From Streptomyces triculaminicus (GTDB lineage: Bacteria; Actinomycetota; Actinomycetes; Streptomycetales; Streptomycetaceae): DNA of 64,000 nt. Below the pieces are notes generated by a model. It ran no database searches. It was not told the DNA's origin and was given only the letters and a program-made list of their open reading frames with translations. The DNA lies in the NCBI RefSeq assembly GCF_017349075.1, contig NZ_JAFMOF010000002.1, forward strand, positions 434,001-498,000, given 5' to 3'. Position 1 is the stretch's first letter, and each line of letters begins with the position of its first letter. Below are positions 38,325-48,767 of the stretch, in pieces. A program made the translations under genes and the position numbers.

Positions 38325-38648
38325 GTGGCTCTTCCGCCCCTTACCCCTGAACAGCGCGCAGCCGCGCTCGAAAAGGCCGCCGCGGCTCGCCGGGCCCGCG
38401 CCGAGGTCAAGAATCGACTCAAGCACTCCGGCGCCTCCCTGCACGAGGTCATCGAGCAGGGCCAGAAGGACGACGTCATCGGCAAGATGAAGGTCAGCGC
38501 CCTCCTGGAGAGCCTGCCGGGCGTGGGCAAGGTCCGCGCCAAGCAGATCATGGAACGGCTCGGGATCTCCGAGAGCCGCCGGGTGCGCGGCCTCGGCTCG
38601 AACCAGATCGCTTCCCTGGAGCGCGAGTTCGGCGGCAAGGCCGCCTGA
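38325..38648 (+). CDS. ihf: Integration host factor, actinobacterial type (mIHF/sIHF)
   Basis: Nucleoid-associated protein, unrelated to the E. coli IHF fold, that binds and bends DNA and influences Streptomyces development. It has 107 residues. A long basic N-terminal helix (ALEKAAAARRARAEVKNRLK) leads into an S13-like helix-two-turn-helix DNA-binding domain containing LESLPGVGKVRAKQIMERLGI. The GTG start at 38325 gives VALPPLTPEQR, the recognised N-terminus, preceded by GAGGTGA. Upstream 257 bases are non-coding, so it has its own promoter. gmk and rpoZ follow, the conserved order. Confidence 0.95.
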   Translation: MALPPLTPEQRAAALEKAAAARRARAEVKNRLKHSGASLHEVIEQGQKDDVIGKMKVSALLESLPGVGKVRAKQIMERLGISESRRVRGLGSNQIASLEREFGGKAA

Positions 38649-38720
38649 CGGGTGGCCCGCGGGCCACCCGGCGGCGGCCCGGCGTTCCCAGGCACTCCCG
38701 GGAACCGGGATAATCGCTGC

Positions 38721-39311
38721 ATGAGTACTGCAGTCTCCCGGGGGACGTCCCCCGTCCCTCCGGCCGGACAACCGCGGCTGACCGTGCTCTCCGGCCCCTC
38801 CGGGGTCGGTAAGAGCACGGTCGTCGCCCACATGCGCAAGGCCCACCCCGAGGTATGGCTCTCGGTCTCCGCCACCACCCGTAAGCCGCGTCCCGGTGAG
38901 CGGGAGGGGGTCCAGTACTTCTTCGTCGAGGACGAGGAATTCGACAAGCTGGTCGCCAATGGCGAACTGCTGGAGTGGGCCGAGTTCGCGGGCAACCGCT
39001 ACGGCACTCCGCGCAAGGCCGTGCTCGACCGCCTCGAGGCGGGCGAGCCGGTCCTGCTGGAGATCGACCTCCAGGGCGCCCGGCAGGTCCGCGAGACCAT
39101 GCCGGAGGCCCAGCTGGTCTTCCTCGCGCCGCCGAGCTGGGACGAGCTGGTCCGCCGGCTCACCGGCCGGGGGACCGAGTCGCCCGAGGTCATCGAGCGC
39201 CGGCTGAAGGTCGCCAAGATCGAGCTGGCGGCGGAGTCGGAGTTCGACACCACGCTGGTCAACACCTCGGTCGAGGACGTCGCGCGCGAGCTGCTAGCCT
39301 TGCTGAGCTGA
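38721..39311 (+). CDS. gmk: Guanylate kinase
   Basis: ATP-dependent phosphorylation of GMP to GDP. It has 196 residues. Walker A is [10 protein letters not shown] (about 28-37), followed by the GMP-binding [13 protein letters not shown] and [25 protein letters not shown], and the lid. ATG 38721 gives [10 protein letters not shown]; the preceding bases have no strong ribosome site (TAATCG lies upstream), so the transcript may be short-leadered. Adjacent to rpoZ, a pairing common across bacteria. Confidence 0.96.
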   Translation: MSTAVSRGTSPVPPAGQPRLTVLSGPSGVGKSTVVAHMRKAHPEVWLSVSATTRKPRPGEREGVQYFFVEDEEFDKLVANGELLEWAEFAGNRYGTPRKAVLDRLEAGEPVLLEIDLQGARQVRETMPEAQLVFLAPPSWDELVRRLTGRGTESPEVIERRLKVAKIELAAESEFDTTLVNTSVEDVARELLALLS

Positions 39312-39345
39312 ACATCTTTCTTCACCCCCCTTCGGAAGGCAGAGA

Positions 39346-39618
39346 GTGTCCTCTTCCATCACCGCGCCCGAGGGCATCATCAACCCGCCGATTGATGAGC
39401 TGCTCGAGGCGACCGACTCGAAGTACAGCCTGGTCATCTACGCCGCCAAGCGCGCGCGTCAGATCAACGCGTACTACTCGCAGCTCGGCGAGGGCCTGCT
39501 GGAGTACGTCGGCCCGCTGGTGGACACCCACGTCCACGAGAAGCCGCTCTCCATCGCGCTCCGCGAGATCAACGCGGGCCTGCTGACCTCCGAGGCCGTC
39601 GAGGCCCCGGCGCAGTAA
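39346..39618 (+). CDS. rpoZ: RNA polymerase omega subunit
   Basis: Small subunit that helps fold and hold beta-prime in RNA polymerase. It has 90 residues. The core motif [19 protein letters not shown] and the C-terminal [16 protein letters not shown] are characteristic of actinobacterial omega. It starts with GTG after GGAAGGCAGAGA. A terminator follows at 39650. Confidence 0.96.
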   Translation: MSSSITAPEGIINPPIDELLEATDSKYSLVIYAAKRARQINAYYSQLGEGLLEYVGPLVDTHVHEKPLSIALREINAGLLTSEAVEAPAQ

Positions 39619-39649
39619 GCGCAGATTTTTTCGGCATTTCGCCACCACG

Positions 39650-39678
39650 GGCCCGGCAGCGCCCCTGCCGGGCCTTTG
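39650..39678 (+). terminator. rpoZ terminator
   Basis: 9-bp perfect stem (39650-39658 with 39666-39674), seven-base loop, then TTT. A TTTTTT run lies just upstream at 39626. Confidence 0.75.
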
Positions 39679-39739
39679 GTGTGTCATAGACCCGTACACA
39701 CGTGCGTGTGTACCGGGATCGTGGGGAGAAGCGAGAGCG

Positions 39740-40942
39740 ATGGACAAGCCCAAGATCGTCCTGGGGGTCAGCGGCGGGATCGCCGCCTACAAGGCGTGCG
39801 AGCTGCTGCGCAGGCTCACCGAGTCGGGGCACGACGTACGGGTCGTACCGACCGAGTCGGCCCTGCACTTCGTCGGCGAGGCGACCTGGTCCGCGCTCTC
39901 CGGCCACCCCGCCGTCACCCAGGTGTGGGAGACCGTCCACGAGGTGCCGCACGTGCGGATCGGCCAGCAGGCCGACCTGGTCGTGGTGGCCCCCGCCACC
40001 GCCGACATGCTGGCCAAGGCCGCCCACGGCCTGGCCGACGACCTGCTGACGAACACCCTCCTGACCGCCCGCTGCCCCGTGGTCTTCGCGCCCGCCATGC
40101 ACACCGAGATGTGGGAGAACGCGGCCACCCAGGAGAACGTGGCGACGCTGCGCCGCCGCGGCGCGGTCGTCCTCGAGCCCGCCGTCGGCCGGCTGACCGG
40201 CGTCGACACCGGCAAGGGGCGCTTCCCCGAGCCGGGCGAGATCTTCGAGGTCTGCCGCCGGGTGCTGGCCCGGGGCGCCCAGGCGCCCGACCTCGCGGGC
40301 CGGCACGTGGTCGTCAGCGCCGGCGGCACGCGCGAGCCCCTGGACCCCGTCCGGTACCTGGGCAACCGCTCCTCGGGCAAGCAGGGGTACGCCCTGGCCC
40401 GTACCGCCGTGGCCCGTGGGGCCAGGGTGACGCTCGTCGCAGCCAACAGCGAGCTGCCCGACCCCGCCGGCGTGGACGTGGTGCACGTGGGCACCGCCGT
40501 TCAACTGCGGGAGGCCGTGCTCAAGGCGGCGGCCGACGCGGACGCCGTGGTGATGGCCGCCGCCGTGGCCGACTTCCGGCCCGCCCGGTACGCCGAGGGC
40601 AAGATCAAGAAACGGGACGGCCAGGAGCCCGAGCCGGTCGCGCTCGTGCGCAACCCGGACGTCCTCGCGGAGCTCTCCGCGGACCGCGCGCGCCCCGGCC
40701 AGATCGTCGTGGGCTTCGCCGCGGAGACCGACGACGTCCTCGCCAACGGCCGCGCCAAGCTCGCCCGCAAGGGCTGTGACCTGCTCGTCGTCAACGAGGT
40801 GGGGGAGCGCAGGACCTTCGGTTCCGAGGAGAACGAGGCGGTCGTGCTGGCCCCCGACGGCACCGAGACCCCGGTCCCGCACGGCCCCAAGGAGGCCCTC
40901 GCGGACACGGTCTGGGACCTGGTCTCCCCGTGCCTGACCTGA
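39740..40942 (+). CDS. coaBC: Bifunctional phosphopantothenoylcysteine decarboxylase / synthetase
   Basis: Two consecutive steps of coenzyme A synthesis. It has 400 residues. The N-terminal flavin-dependent CoaC half (1-190) shows GVSGGIAAYKACELLR, the catalytic His in HVRIGQQADL and FAPAMHTEMWEN. The C-terminal CoaB half starts at VVVSAGGTREPLDPVRYLGN with NRSSGKQGYALA and KIKKRDG. It starts with ATG after GGGGAGAAGCGAGAGCG. Stands between rpoZ and metK as in other actinobacteria. Confidence 0.96.
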   Translation: MDKPKIVLGVSGGIAAYKACELLRRLTESGHDVRVVPTESALHFVGEATWSALSGHPAVTQVWETVHEVPHVRIGQQADLVVVAPATADMLAKAAHGLADDLLTNTLLTARCPVVFAPAMHTEMWENAATQENVATLRRRGAVVLEPAVGRLTGVDTGKGRFPEPGEIFEVCRRVLARGAQAPDLAGRHVVVSAGGTREPLDPVRYLGNRSSGKQGYALARTAVARGARVTLVAANSELPDPAGVDVVHVGTAVQLREAVLKAAADADAVVMAAAVADFRPARYAEGKIKKRDGQEPEPVALVRNPDVLAELSADRARPGQIVVGFAAETDDVLANGRAKLARKGCDLLVVNEVGERRTFGSEENEAVVLAPDGTETPVPHGPKEALADTVWDLVSPCLT

Positions 40943-41129
40943 CCCGCGCAGGGGGTGACCTGTCGCGTTCTCGTGACGGGAGTCACAGGACGTGCCCCAT
41001 GTCATGTGGGGCGGGATGTCCGAAGCCACAGAACGCCGGATAAACTGGCTCCGGATCCGGGTCGAGCGCAGCTCTCGGCAGGATCCGTCAAATGATCAGC
41101 CAGCAGCCGCTGCAACCCCAGGGAGCATT

Positions 41130-42338
41130 GTGTCCCGTCGCCTTTTCACCTCGGAGTCCGTGACCGAGGGGCACCCCGACAAGATCGCTGACCAGATCAG
41201 CGACTCCATTCTCGACGCCCTCCTCAAGGAGGACCCGACGTCCCGCGTCGCCGTCGAGACCCTGATCACCACCGGCCTGGTGCACGTGGCCGGCGAGGTG
41301 ACCACCAAGGCGTACGCGCCGATCGCCTCCCTCGTGCGCAACAAGATCCTCGAGATCGGCTACGACTCGTCGAAGAAGGGCTTCGACGGCGCCTCCTGTG
41401 GCGTCTCGGTCTCCATCGGCGCCCAGTCCGCGGACATCGCGCAGGGTGTCGACGCGGCGTACGAGTCGCGCGTCGAGGGCGACGAGGACGAGCTCGACAA
41501 GCAGGGCGCCGGCGACCAGGGCCTGATGTTCGGCTACGCCTGCGACGAGACCCCCAACCTGATGCCGCTGCCGATCGAGCTGGCGCACCGGCTCTCGCGC
41601 CGCCTGTCGGAGGTCCGCAAGAACGGGACCATCCCCTACCTGCGCCCCGACGGCAAGACCCAGGTCACCATCGAGTACGACGGCAACAAGGCCGTGCGCC
41701 TGGACACCGTCGTGGTCTCCTCCCAGCACGCCTCGGACATCGACCTGGACTCGCTGCTGGCACCCGACATCCGCGAGTTCGTCGTCGAGCACGTCCTCAA
41801 GGAGCTCCTCGAGGACGGCATCAAGCTCGACACCGACGGCTACCGCCTCCTGGTGAACCCCACCGGCCGCTTCGAGATCGGCGGCCCGATGGGCGACGCC
41901 GGCCTCACCGGCCGCAAGATCATCATCGACACCTACGGCGGCATGGCCCGCCACGGCGGCGGCGCCTTCTCCGGCAAGGACCCGTCCAAGGTCGACCGCT
42001 CGGCCGCCTACGCCATGCGCTGGGTCGCCAAGAACGTCGTCGCCGCGGGCCTGGCCGCCCGCTGCGAGGTCCAGGTCGCCTACGCGATCGGCAAGGCCGA
42101 GCCGGTGGGTCTGTTCGTCGAGACCTTCGGCACCAACACGGTCGACACCGAGAAGATCGAGAACGCCATCGCCGAGGTCTTCGACCTCCGCCCGGCCGCG
42201 ATCATCCGCGACCTCGACCTGCTCCGCCCGATCTACGCCCAGACCGCGGCCTACGGCCACTTCGGCCGTGAGCTCCCCGACTTCACCTGGGAGCGCACCG
42301 ACCGCGTCGAGGCCCTGAAGAAGGCCGCGGGCCTGTAG
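41130..42338 (+). CDS. metK: S-adenosylmethionine synthetase
   Basis: Makes SAM from methionine and ATP. It has 402 residues. Signatures include [18 protein letters not shown] (ATP-binding), [12 protein letters not shown] and [16 protein letters not shown] (P-loop). The GTG at 41130 follows GGGAG by four bases; an upstream in-frame ATG at 40992 would add 46 residues of non-conserved sequence. I see no known SAM riboswitch in the 187-base leader. SAM overproduction is known to stimulate antibiotic production in Streptomyces. Confidence 0.97.
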   Translation: MSRRLFTSESVTEGHPDKIADQISDSILDALLKEDPTSRVAVETLITTGLVHVAGEVTTKAYAPIASLVRNKILEIGYDSSKKGFDGASCGVSVSIGAQSADIAQGVDAAYESRVEGDEDELDKQGAGDQGLMFGYACDETPNLMPLPIELAHRLSRRLSEVRKNGTIPYLRPDGKTQVTIEYDGNKAVRLDTVVVSSQHASDIDLDSLLAPDIREFVVEHVLKELLEDGIKLDTDGYRLLVNPTGRFEIGGPMGDAGLTGRKIIIDTYGGMARHGGGAFSGKDPSKVDRSAAYAMRWVAKNVVAAGLAARCEVQVAYAIGKAEPVGLFVETFGTNTVDTEKIENAIAEVFDLRPAAIIRDLDLLRPIYAQTAAYGHFGRELPDFTWERTDRVEALKKAAGL

Positions 42339-42359
42339 GCCCGGCCGTTCCGGCTTGCG

Positions 42360-42393
42360 AAGGCGCCCCCGTTTCCGAGCGGGGGCGCCTTTC
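42360..42393 (+). terminator. metK terminator
   Basis: 12-bp stem (AAGGCGCCCCCG with its complement CGGGGGCGCCTT) around an eight-base loop, ending in TTT, 21 bases after the metK stop. Confidence 0.85.
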
Positions 42394-42437
42394 GTCGTCC
42401 GTGCTGGTTGTCAGTGCCCTCTGGTAGGACTGGAGCC

Positions 42438-44581
42438 GTGAGCAGCAAGAACGGGCGGTCCGAGCGGGAGGCTCCCGAGGTGGAGCAGCTCGCGCTCATC
42501 CGGGAGAGCGTGCGCAAGGCCAAGGTGCCGCGGGCCAAGCCGCGGACGTGGCGGGGGGCGGCGCTGGCGGCGGAGCTGCCGGTGGCGCGGGTGCTGGTGG
42601 ACAAGGGGCCGGTGCACCTGGACCGGCTGTGGGACTACGCCGTGCCCGCCGAACTGGACGCCGACGCCCGGCCGGGGACGCGGGTGCGGGTGCGGTTCGG
42701 TGCGGGCGCGCGCAATGTGCGTGGAGGGCGGCGCGAGGGGGGCGGGCTGCTCGACGGGTTCATCGTGGAGCGGGTCGCCGAGTCCGACTACCAGGGGCCG
42801 CTGGCCGCCATCGCCCAGGTGCTCTCGCCCGAGCCCGTGCTCGGCCCGGCGCTGCTGGGGCTGTGCCGGTCCGTCGCCGACCGCTACGCCGGCTCGCTCG
42901 CGGACGTGCTGCAGCTGGCGGTGCCGCCCCGGCACGCCCGGATCGAGGCCGAGCCCTCGCCCGAGCCGCTGCCGCCGCCCGCCGTGCCGGAGGCGGGCAG
43001 CTGGGCGCGGTATCCGGCCGGGCCCGCCTATCTGGACGCCGTCGCCCGGGGCGACTGCCCGCGGGCGGTGTGGACCGCGCTCCCCGGGCCGCACTGGGCG
43101 GCCGAGCTGGCCCGGGCCGCCGCGGCCGCGCTGGCCTCGGGGCGCGGCGCGCTCGTCGTCGTGCCGGACGGCCGGACCGCCGCCCGTGTCGACGCGGCGC
43201 TCACCGCGCGGCTCGGCGAGGGGCGGCATGTGCTGCTGACCGCCGACACGGGTCCCGAGGAGCGGTACCGCCGCTGGCTGGCGGTCAGCCGGGGCGCCGT
43301 GCGGGCGGTGGTCGGCACCCGGGCCGCGATGTTCGCGCCCGTGCGGGACCTGGGGCTCGCCGCCATCTGGGACGACGGCGACTCCAGCCACAGCGAGCCG
43401 CACGCTCCCCAGCCGCACGCCCGCGAGGTGCTGCTGTCGCGCGCCGCGCACGAGAAGGCGGCGTTCCTGCTGGGCGGCTTCGGCTGCACCGTGGAGGCGG
43501 CCCAGCTGGTCGACACGGGCTGGGCCCTGCCGCTGGCCGCCGACCGGGAGCGGCTGCGGGCGCTCGCGCCCCGCGTGCGCACGGTGGGGGAGGCCGACGA
43601 GGCGCGGGACGCGGCCGCGCGGGCCGCCCGGCTGCCCACGGTCGCCTGGGAGGCCGCCCGCGAGGGCCTCAAGCACGGGCCGGTGCTGGTGCAGGTCCCG
43701 CGCCGGGGGTACGTACCCCGCCTGGCCTGCGAGCGGTGCCGGGAGCCGGCCCGCTGTGTGCGCTGCGCGGGGCCGCTGGAGGCGCGGGGCGAGGGCGGGG
43801 CGCTGCACTGCGGCTGGTGCGGCGAGGAGGCCCGTGACTGGCACTGCGGCGAGTGCGGAGGCTTCCGGCTGCGCGCGCAGGTGGTGGGGGCCCGGCGGAC
43901 GGCCGAGGAGCTGGGGCGGGCGTTCCCGGCCGTGCCGGTACGGACCTCGGGGCGCGACCACGTCCTGGACACCGTTCCCGACCGGCCCGCGCTGGTCGTC
44001 TCCACGCCCGGCGCCGAGCCCGTCGCCGAGGGCGGCTACGCGGCCGCCCTGCTGCTGGACGGCTGGGCCCTGCTGGGCCGCCCGGACCTGCGGTCGGGAG
44101 AGGAGGCGCTGCGCCGCTGGCTGGGCGCGGCGGCGCTGGTGCGCGGCGCGGAGGCGGGCGGCACGGTGGTCGTCGTGGCCGATCCGACGCTGCGCCCCGT
44201 CCAGGCACTGGTCCGCTGGGATCCCGCCGGGCACGCGGTGCGCGAGCTGGCCGACCGGGCCGAGCTGGGCTTCCCGCCGGTGTCCCGGATGGCGGCCGTC
44301 TCCGGGCCGCCGGCCGCCGTCGCGGAGCTGATCGGGATGGCGGACCTGCCGGACGGGGCCGAGGTGCTCGGCCCCGTGCCTCTGCCGGAGCCCCTGCCGG
44401 GCCGGCCGCGGCGGGCGGGGGATCCTCCACCGGGGAGCGGTGGGAGCGCGCGCTGATCCGGGTGCGCCCGGGCCAGGGCGCGGCGCTCGCCACCGCGCTC
44501 AAGGCCGCCCAGGCGATACGGCTGGCTCGCCGCGACGGCGAGCCGGTGCGGCTGCGGGTGGATCCGCCGGACATCGGGTGA
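42438..44581 (+). CDS. priA: PriA-like primosomal protein N', helicase motifs degenerate; C-terminal frameshift
   Basis: Replication restart protein of the actinobacterial type. The main frame (GTG 42438 to TGA 44456, 672 residues) has the 3'-DNA-binding domain (VDKGPVHLDRLWDYAVP), a helicase-like core in which the Walker B DEEH is replaced by DDGD, and four zinc-binding Cys pairs (CERCREPARCVRC, CGWC, CGEC). Actinobacterial PriA is generally thought to lack helicase activity. The expected C-terminus (GERWERALIRVRPGQGAAL ... VDPPDIG) continues in the -1 frame to 44581. One base appears missing between about 44395 and 44440, probably in the G-run at 44417-44421. Confidence 0.88.
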
Positions 44582-44674
44582 CGCGATCCCGTCAGGGGTG
44601 CGGGCCGACCCGCCGGGTGCGTGCCTGGGGGCCGAGGACCGTCGCTCAGTGGCGCCGCCCCGGTGCCGGGCGGC

Positions 44675-45178
44675 TCAGCCGTTGCGCGGGCCGGGGAAGG
44701 CGGAGGCGGGGCGGGGCTCCTCGCGGTGCACGGGGGCACCGGGGCTGGTGCGGGCGGCCGGGACGACGGGGACGGTGGCGGGTTCCGCCGCGCGGACGGC
44801 CTCGGCCGGCTCGGGCGTGCCCTGCGCGCCCGCGCGGCGGGCGCCGTAGCGGCGGTGCACCGCCTGCTTGGTGACGCCGAGCGCCGAACCCACCGCGTCC
44901 CACGAGAAGCCCAGCGAGCGGTCGAAGTCCACCGCCGCGGTGACCAGCGTCTCGACGCTGTCCCGCAGCTCCTGCGCCAGCCGGACCGTCGGCGCGGGGG
45001 CGCGTCCGTAGACGACGAAGCCCGCCGACGGGCCGGTGCGGCGTGGGCGGTAGACATTGCCCAGCTGAGCGGTGAGAGTGCGCAGCGCGTCCACCTGACG
45101 GCGGACCCTCTCGATGTCCCGGACCAGAAGATGCAGGCTGGCCCGTGCCTGGGCGTCGTGGGTTGCGTGGTCGGGCAT
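44675..45178 (-). CDS. Hypothetical protein with helix-turn-helix
   Basis: 167 residues, no certain family name. An N-terminal helical region ([25 protein letters not shown]) is followed by a Pro-rich turn and a helix-turn-helix ([22 protein letters not shown], about 108-129), so a DNA-binding role is likely. The C-terminal 35 residues are Pro/Ala-rich and probably disordered. ATG 45178 ([10 protein letters not shown]) is chosen over upstream starts, since the extension is not protein-like. Convergent with priA, divergent from fmt; similar genes sit here in other Streptomyces, as I recall. Confidence 0.72.
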   Translation of the reverse strand: MPDHATHDAQARASLHLLVRDIERVRRQVDALRTLTAQLGNVYRPRRTGPSAGFVVYGRAPAPTVRLAQELRDSVETLVTAAVDFDRSLGFSWDAVGSALGVTKQAVHRRYGARRAGAQGTPEPAEAVRAAEPATVPVVPAARTSPGAPVHREEPRPASAFPGPRNG

Positions 45179-45437
45179 GAACAAGCCTCTCGGACCGGCG
45201 GTGAAGGGGACGGAAAAGGACGCAAGTTGACGCGTGGACAACCAACGCGGGGGAAGCGGGCCGCTGTTGCGGCCCGGTTCGGTCAATCTCTCTTGACCCA
45301 ACGCGCCACAGGCCGCTGGGTCACGGTATGGGGGCGTACATCCGCCGGAATGGGGCGCGCGTCATCCCGCACGCCCCCTGAGGGTGTGGCCCCTCTAGAC
45401 TTGGCCGTTGCCCCGCGAGAGAGGTTGTTCGCCACCC

Positions 45438-46382
45438 ATGAGGCTCGTCTTCGCCGGTACCCCCGAGGTCGCCGTACCCGCCCTCGACGCCCTGATCGCC
45501 TCGGACCGTCACGAGGTCGTCGCCGTCGTCACCCGGCCCGACGCGCCCGCCGGGCGCGGCCGCCGGCTGGTCGCCAGTCCCGTCGCCGAGCGTGCCGAAG
45601 AGGCGGGGATCGAGGTGCTCAAGCCCGCCCGGCCGCGCGACGAGGACTTCCTCGCCCGGCTCCGCGAGATCGCCCCCGACTGCTGTCCGGTCGTCGCCTA
45701 CGGCGCCCTGCTGCCCAAGGCCGCGCTGGAGATCCCCGCCCACGGCTGGGTGAACCTGCACTTCTCGCTGCTGCCCGCCTGGCGCGGCGCCGCCCCCGTT
45801 CAGCACGCGATCCTGGCCGGTGACGAGGTCACCGGCGCCTCCACCTTCCAGATCGAGGAGGGCCTGGACTCCGGGCCCGTCTACGGCGTGCTGACCGAGC
45901 TGGTGCGCCCCACCGACACCAGCGGCGACCTGCTGACGCGCCTCGCCTTCGCCGGGTCCGGGCTGCTCGCCGCGACCATGGACGGCATCGAGGACGGCAC
46001 CCTCGAGGCCGTGCCGCAGCCCGCCGACGGCGTCTCGCTCGCCCCGAAGATCAGCGTCGAGGACGCCCGCGTCGACTGGGCCGCGCCGGCCCTGCGCGTG
46101 GACCGCGTCGTGCGCGGCTGCGCCCCGGCCCCGGGCGCCTGGACCACCTTCCGCGGCGAGCGCCTGAAGCTGATGTCGCTGGCCCTGACGCCGGACCGCG
46201 GTGACCTCGCCCCCGGCGAGATGGCCGTCGCCAAGAGCTCCGTGCACGTCGGCACCGGCTCGCACGCGGTGCAGCTGCAGTGGGTGCAGCCGCAGGGCAA
46301 GAAGCCGATGCAGGCGGCGGACTGGGCCCGCGGTGTCCGCATTTCCGCAGGCGAGCGGCTCGGCGCGACGGAACGGGCGTAG
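45438..46382 (+). CDS. fmt: Methionyl-tRNA formyltransferase
   Basis: Formylates initiator Met-tRNA using 10-formyl-THF. It has 314 residues. The catalytic region [21 protein letters not shown] (family motif H-x-S-L-L-P-x-x-R-G) and DSGPVY are intact; the C-terminal OB-like domain binds tRNA. ATG 45438 gives [16 protein letters not shown], the conserved start. It is followed 39 bases later by rsmB, the common fmt-rsmB pair; deformylase is not in this window. Confidence 0.96.
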   Translation: MRLVFAGTPEVAVPALDALIASDRHEVVAVVTRPDAPAGRGRRLVASPVAERAEEAGIEVLKPARPRDEDFLARLREIAPDCCPVVAYGALLPKAALEIPAHGWVNLHFSLLPAWRGAAPVQHAILAGDEVTGASTFQIEEGLDSGPVYGVLTELVRPTDTSGDLLTRLAFAGSGLLAATMDGIEDGTLEAVPQPADGVSLAPKISVEDARVDWAAPALRVDRVVRGCAPAPGAWTTFRGERLKLMSLALTPDRGDLAPGEMAVAKSSVHVGTGSHAVQLQWVQPQGKKPMQAADWARGVRISAGERLGATERA

Positions 46383-46421
46383 TCTGGAGCCCTTCGCCGT
46401 CACAGCTCCGGAGCACCTTTC

Positions 46422-47849
46422 GTGAACGATCAGGCCCCTCGCAAGCGCCCCGCAAAGCCCTACCGCCGGCCCAAGAAGGACCCGGTACGGATGCTCGCCT
46501 TCGAGGCGCTGCGGGCCGTGGACGAGCGGGACGCGTACGCGAACCTCGTGCTGCCGCCGCTGCTGCGCAAGGCCCGGGAGAAGGAGGGCTTCGAGACGCG
46601 CGACGCCGCGCTCGCCACGGAGCTGGTCTACGGCACGCTGCGCCGGCAGGGCACCTACGACGCGATCATCGCCTCCTGCGTCGACCGGCCGCTGCGCGAG
46701 GTCGACCCGCCGGTGCTGGACGTGCTCAGCCTGGGCGCCCACCAGCTGCTCGGCACCCGGATCCCCTCGCACGCGGCCGTCTCGGCCAGCGTCGAGCTGG
46801 CCCGGGTGGTGCTCGGCGACGGGCGCGCGAAGTTCGTCAACGCGGTGCTGCGCAAGATCACCGCCCATGACCTGGACGGCTGGCTGGAGCGGGTCGCGCC
46901 GCCCTACGAGGACGACCCCGAGGCCCACCTGGCCATCGTCCACTCCCACCCGCGCTGGATCGTCTCGGCGCTGTGGGACGCGCTCGGCGGCGGCCGGGCG
47001 GGCATCGAGGACCTGCTCGAGGCGGACAACGAACGCCCCGAGGTCACCCTCGTCGCCCGCCCCGGGCGGTCGACGCCCGAGGAGCTGCTTGCGGCGGTGG
47101 GGGAGGACTCCGGCCTGCCCGGCCGCTGGTCGCCGTACGCCGTCCGGCTCGCCGAGGGCGGCGAGCCCGGCGCGCTGGAGGCGGTGCGCGAGGGCCGCGC
47201 GGGCGTGCAGGACGAGGGCAGCCAGCTCGTGGCCCTCGCCCTGGCCGAGGTCCCGCTGGACGGGCCGGACGAGCGCTGGCTGGACGGCTGCGCCGGCCCC
47301 GGCGGCAAGGCGGCCCTGCTCGGCGCGCTCGCCGCGCAGCGCGGCGCCGCCCTGCTGGCGTCCGAGAAGCAGCCGCACCGCGCCCGCCTGGTCGAGCGCG
47401 CGCTGGCCGGCAACCCCGGCCCGTACCAGGTCATCGCCGCCGACGGCACGCGTCCGCCGTGGCGCGAGGGCTCCTTCGACCGGGTCCTGGTCGACGTGCC
47501 CTGTACGGGCCTGGGCGCCCTGCGCCGCCGCCCCGAGGCCCGCTGGCGCCGCCGTCCCGAGGACGTGCCCGGTTTCGCCCCCCTGCAGCGCGACCTGCTG
47601 CGCGAGGCGCTGCGCGCCGTGCGCGTCGGCGGCGTCGTCGGCTACGCCACGTGCTCGCCGCACCCGGCGGAGACCAAGGCGGTCGTCGACGACGTGCTCA
47701 AGCGCGAGGGCGTGAGCGCCGAGTGGATCGACGCCCGCCCGTACATGCAGGGCGTCCCGGTCCTGGGCGACGGCCCCGACGTGCAGCTGTGGCCCCACCT
47801 GCACGGCACGGACGCCATGTACCTGGCGCTGCTGCGACGCACGGCGTGA
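46422..47849 (+). CDS. rsmB: 16S rRNA m5C967 methyltransferase RsmB
   Basis: SAM-dependent rRNA methyltransferase. It has 475 residues. The N-terminal NusB-like RNA-binding domain (about 20-170) precedes a Rossmann methyltransferase domain with the SAM loop [14 protein letters not shown]. The two catalytic cysteines are in [20 protein letters not shown] and [11 protein letters not shown]. It starts with GTG after a GGAGCACCTTTC stretch, and is part of the fmt-rsmB-rpe gene string. Confidence 0.95.
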   Translation: MNDQAPRKRPAKPYRRPKKDPVRMLAFEALRAVDERDAYANLVLPPLLRKAREKEGFETRDAALATELVYGTLRRQGTYDAIIASCVDRPLREVDPPVLDVLSLGAHQLLGTRIPSHAAVSASVELARVVLGDGRAKFVNAVLRKITAHDLDGWLERVAPPYEDDPEAHLAIVHSHPRWIVSALWDALGGGRAGIEDLLEADNERPEVTLVARPGRSTPEELLAAVGEDSGLPGRWSPYAVRLAEGGEPGALEAVREGRAGVQDEGSQLVALALAEVPLDGPDERWLDGCAGPGGKAALLGALAAQRGAALLASEKQPHRARLVERALAGNPGPYQVIAADGTRPPWREGSFDRVLVDVPCTGLGALRRRPEARWRRRPEDVPGFAPLQRDLLREALRAVRVGGVVGYATCSPHPAETKAVVDDVLKREGVSAEWIDARPYMQGVPVLGDGPDVQLWPHLHGTDAMYLALLRRTA

Positions 47850-47938
47850 GCCGTGCCGGGCGGCCGGCGTCCGGTGGCGGGGGCCTCGCGGCCCCTCCCG
47901 TGTCACCGCCGCCCACGCGGCATGGCAGGCTTGGGGGC

Positions 47939-48625
47939 ATGGCCGCGCAGATCAACCCCAGCATCCTGTCCGCTGACTTCGCCCGCCTCGCCGAGGAGGC
48001 GGAGGCCGTCAAGGGCGCCGACTGGCTTCACGTCGACGTCATGGACAACCACTTCGTGCCCAACCTCACGCTCGGCATGCCGATCGTGGAGTCGCTGCTC
48101 AAGGCCACGGACACGCCGCTGGACTGCCACCTGATGATCGAGGACCCGGACCGCTGGGCCCCGCAGTACGCCGAGGCGGGCGCGGGGTCGGTCACCTTCC
48201 ACGCGGAGGCGGCCGCCGCCCCCGTGCGGCTGGCCCGGGAGATCCGGCGCCAGGGGGCCCGGGCGTCGATGGCGCTCAAGCCCGCGACGCCGATCGAGCC
48301 GTTCGAGGACCTGCTGCCCGAGCTGGACATGCTGCTCATCATGACCGTCGAGCCCGGCTTCGGCGGCCAGGCGTTCCTCGACATCATGCTGCCCAAGATC
48401 CGCCGTACCCGGGAGCTGATCTCCCGGCACAACCTGCAGCTGTGGCTCCAGGTCGACGGCGGGGTCTCCGAGTCCACCATCGAGCGGTGCGCCGAGGCCG
48501 GAGCGGACGTGTTCGTGGCCGGATCCGCCGTCTACGGTATGGACGACCCGGCGGCGGCCGTACGCTCGCTGCGCGCGCAGGCGGAGCGGGTCACCGCCGG
48601 AGCACCCTGGGCCTGCGCGCACTGA
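47939..48625 (+). CDS. rpe: Ribulose-phosphate 3-epimerase
   Basis: Pentose phosphate pathway epimerase interconverting ribulose-5-P and xylulose-5-P. It has 228 residues with a TIM barrel. Signatures are [13 protein letters not shown] at the N-terminus, [16 protein letters not shown] with a metal-binding His-Asp, [19 protein letters not shown] and VDGGV. ATG 47939 has a modest GGGGG purine run upstream. It lies 89 bases after rsmB. Confidence 0.96.
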   Translation: MAAQINPSILSADFARLAEEAEAVKGADWLHVDVMDNHFVPNLTLGMPIVESLLKATDTPLDCHLMIEDPDRWAPQYAEAGAGSVTFHAEAAAAPVRLAREIRRQGARASMALKPATPIEPFEDLLPELDMLLIMTVEPGFGGQAFLDIMLPKIRRTRELISRHNLQLWLQVDGGVSESTIERCAEAGADVFVAGSAVYGMDDPAAAVRSLRAQAERVTAGAPWACAH

Positions 48626-48767
48626 CCGCCCGGCCGCTCGCCCGAATTGCCGAGGGCGAAGGTCAAGGCCTGATCAAGGGCCGTCGTATCTGACAGGATG
48701 ACGGTCGAGTCCACAACTCCAGAGCTCTCCCCGGGACAGCTCTTGAACACATAGTGAGGAGACCGCG

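Noticed and set aside
40943..41129. SAM riboswitch upstream of metK
   Set aside because: Only a weak 6-bp GCCCCA/TGGGGC stem is visible; no S-box, SAM-II or SAM-IV core could be recognised.
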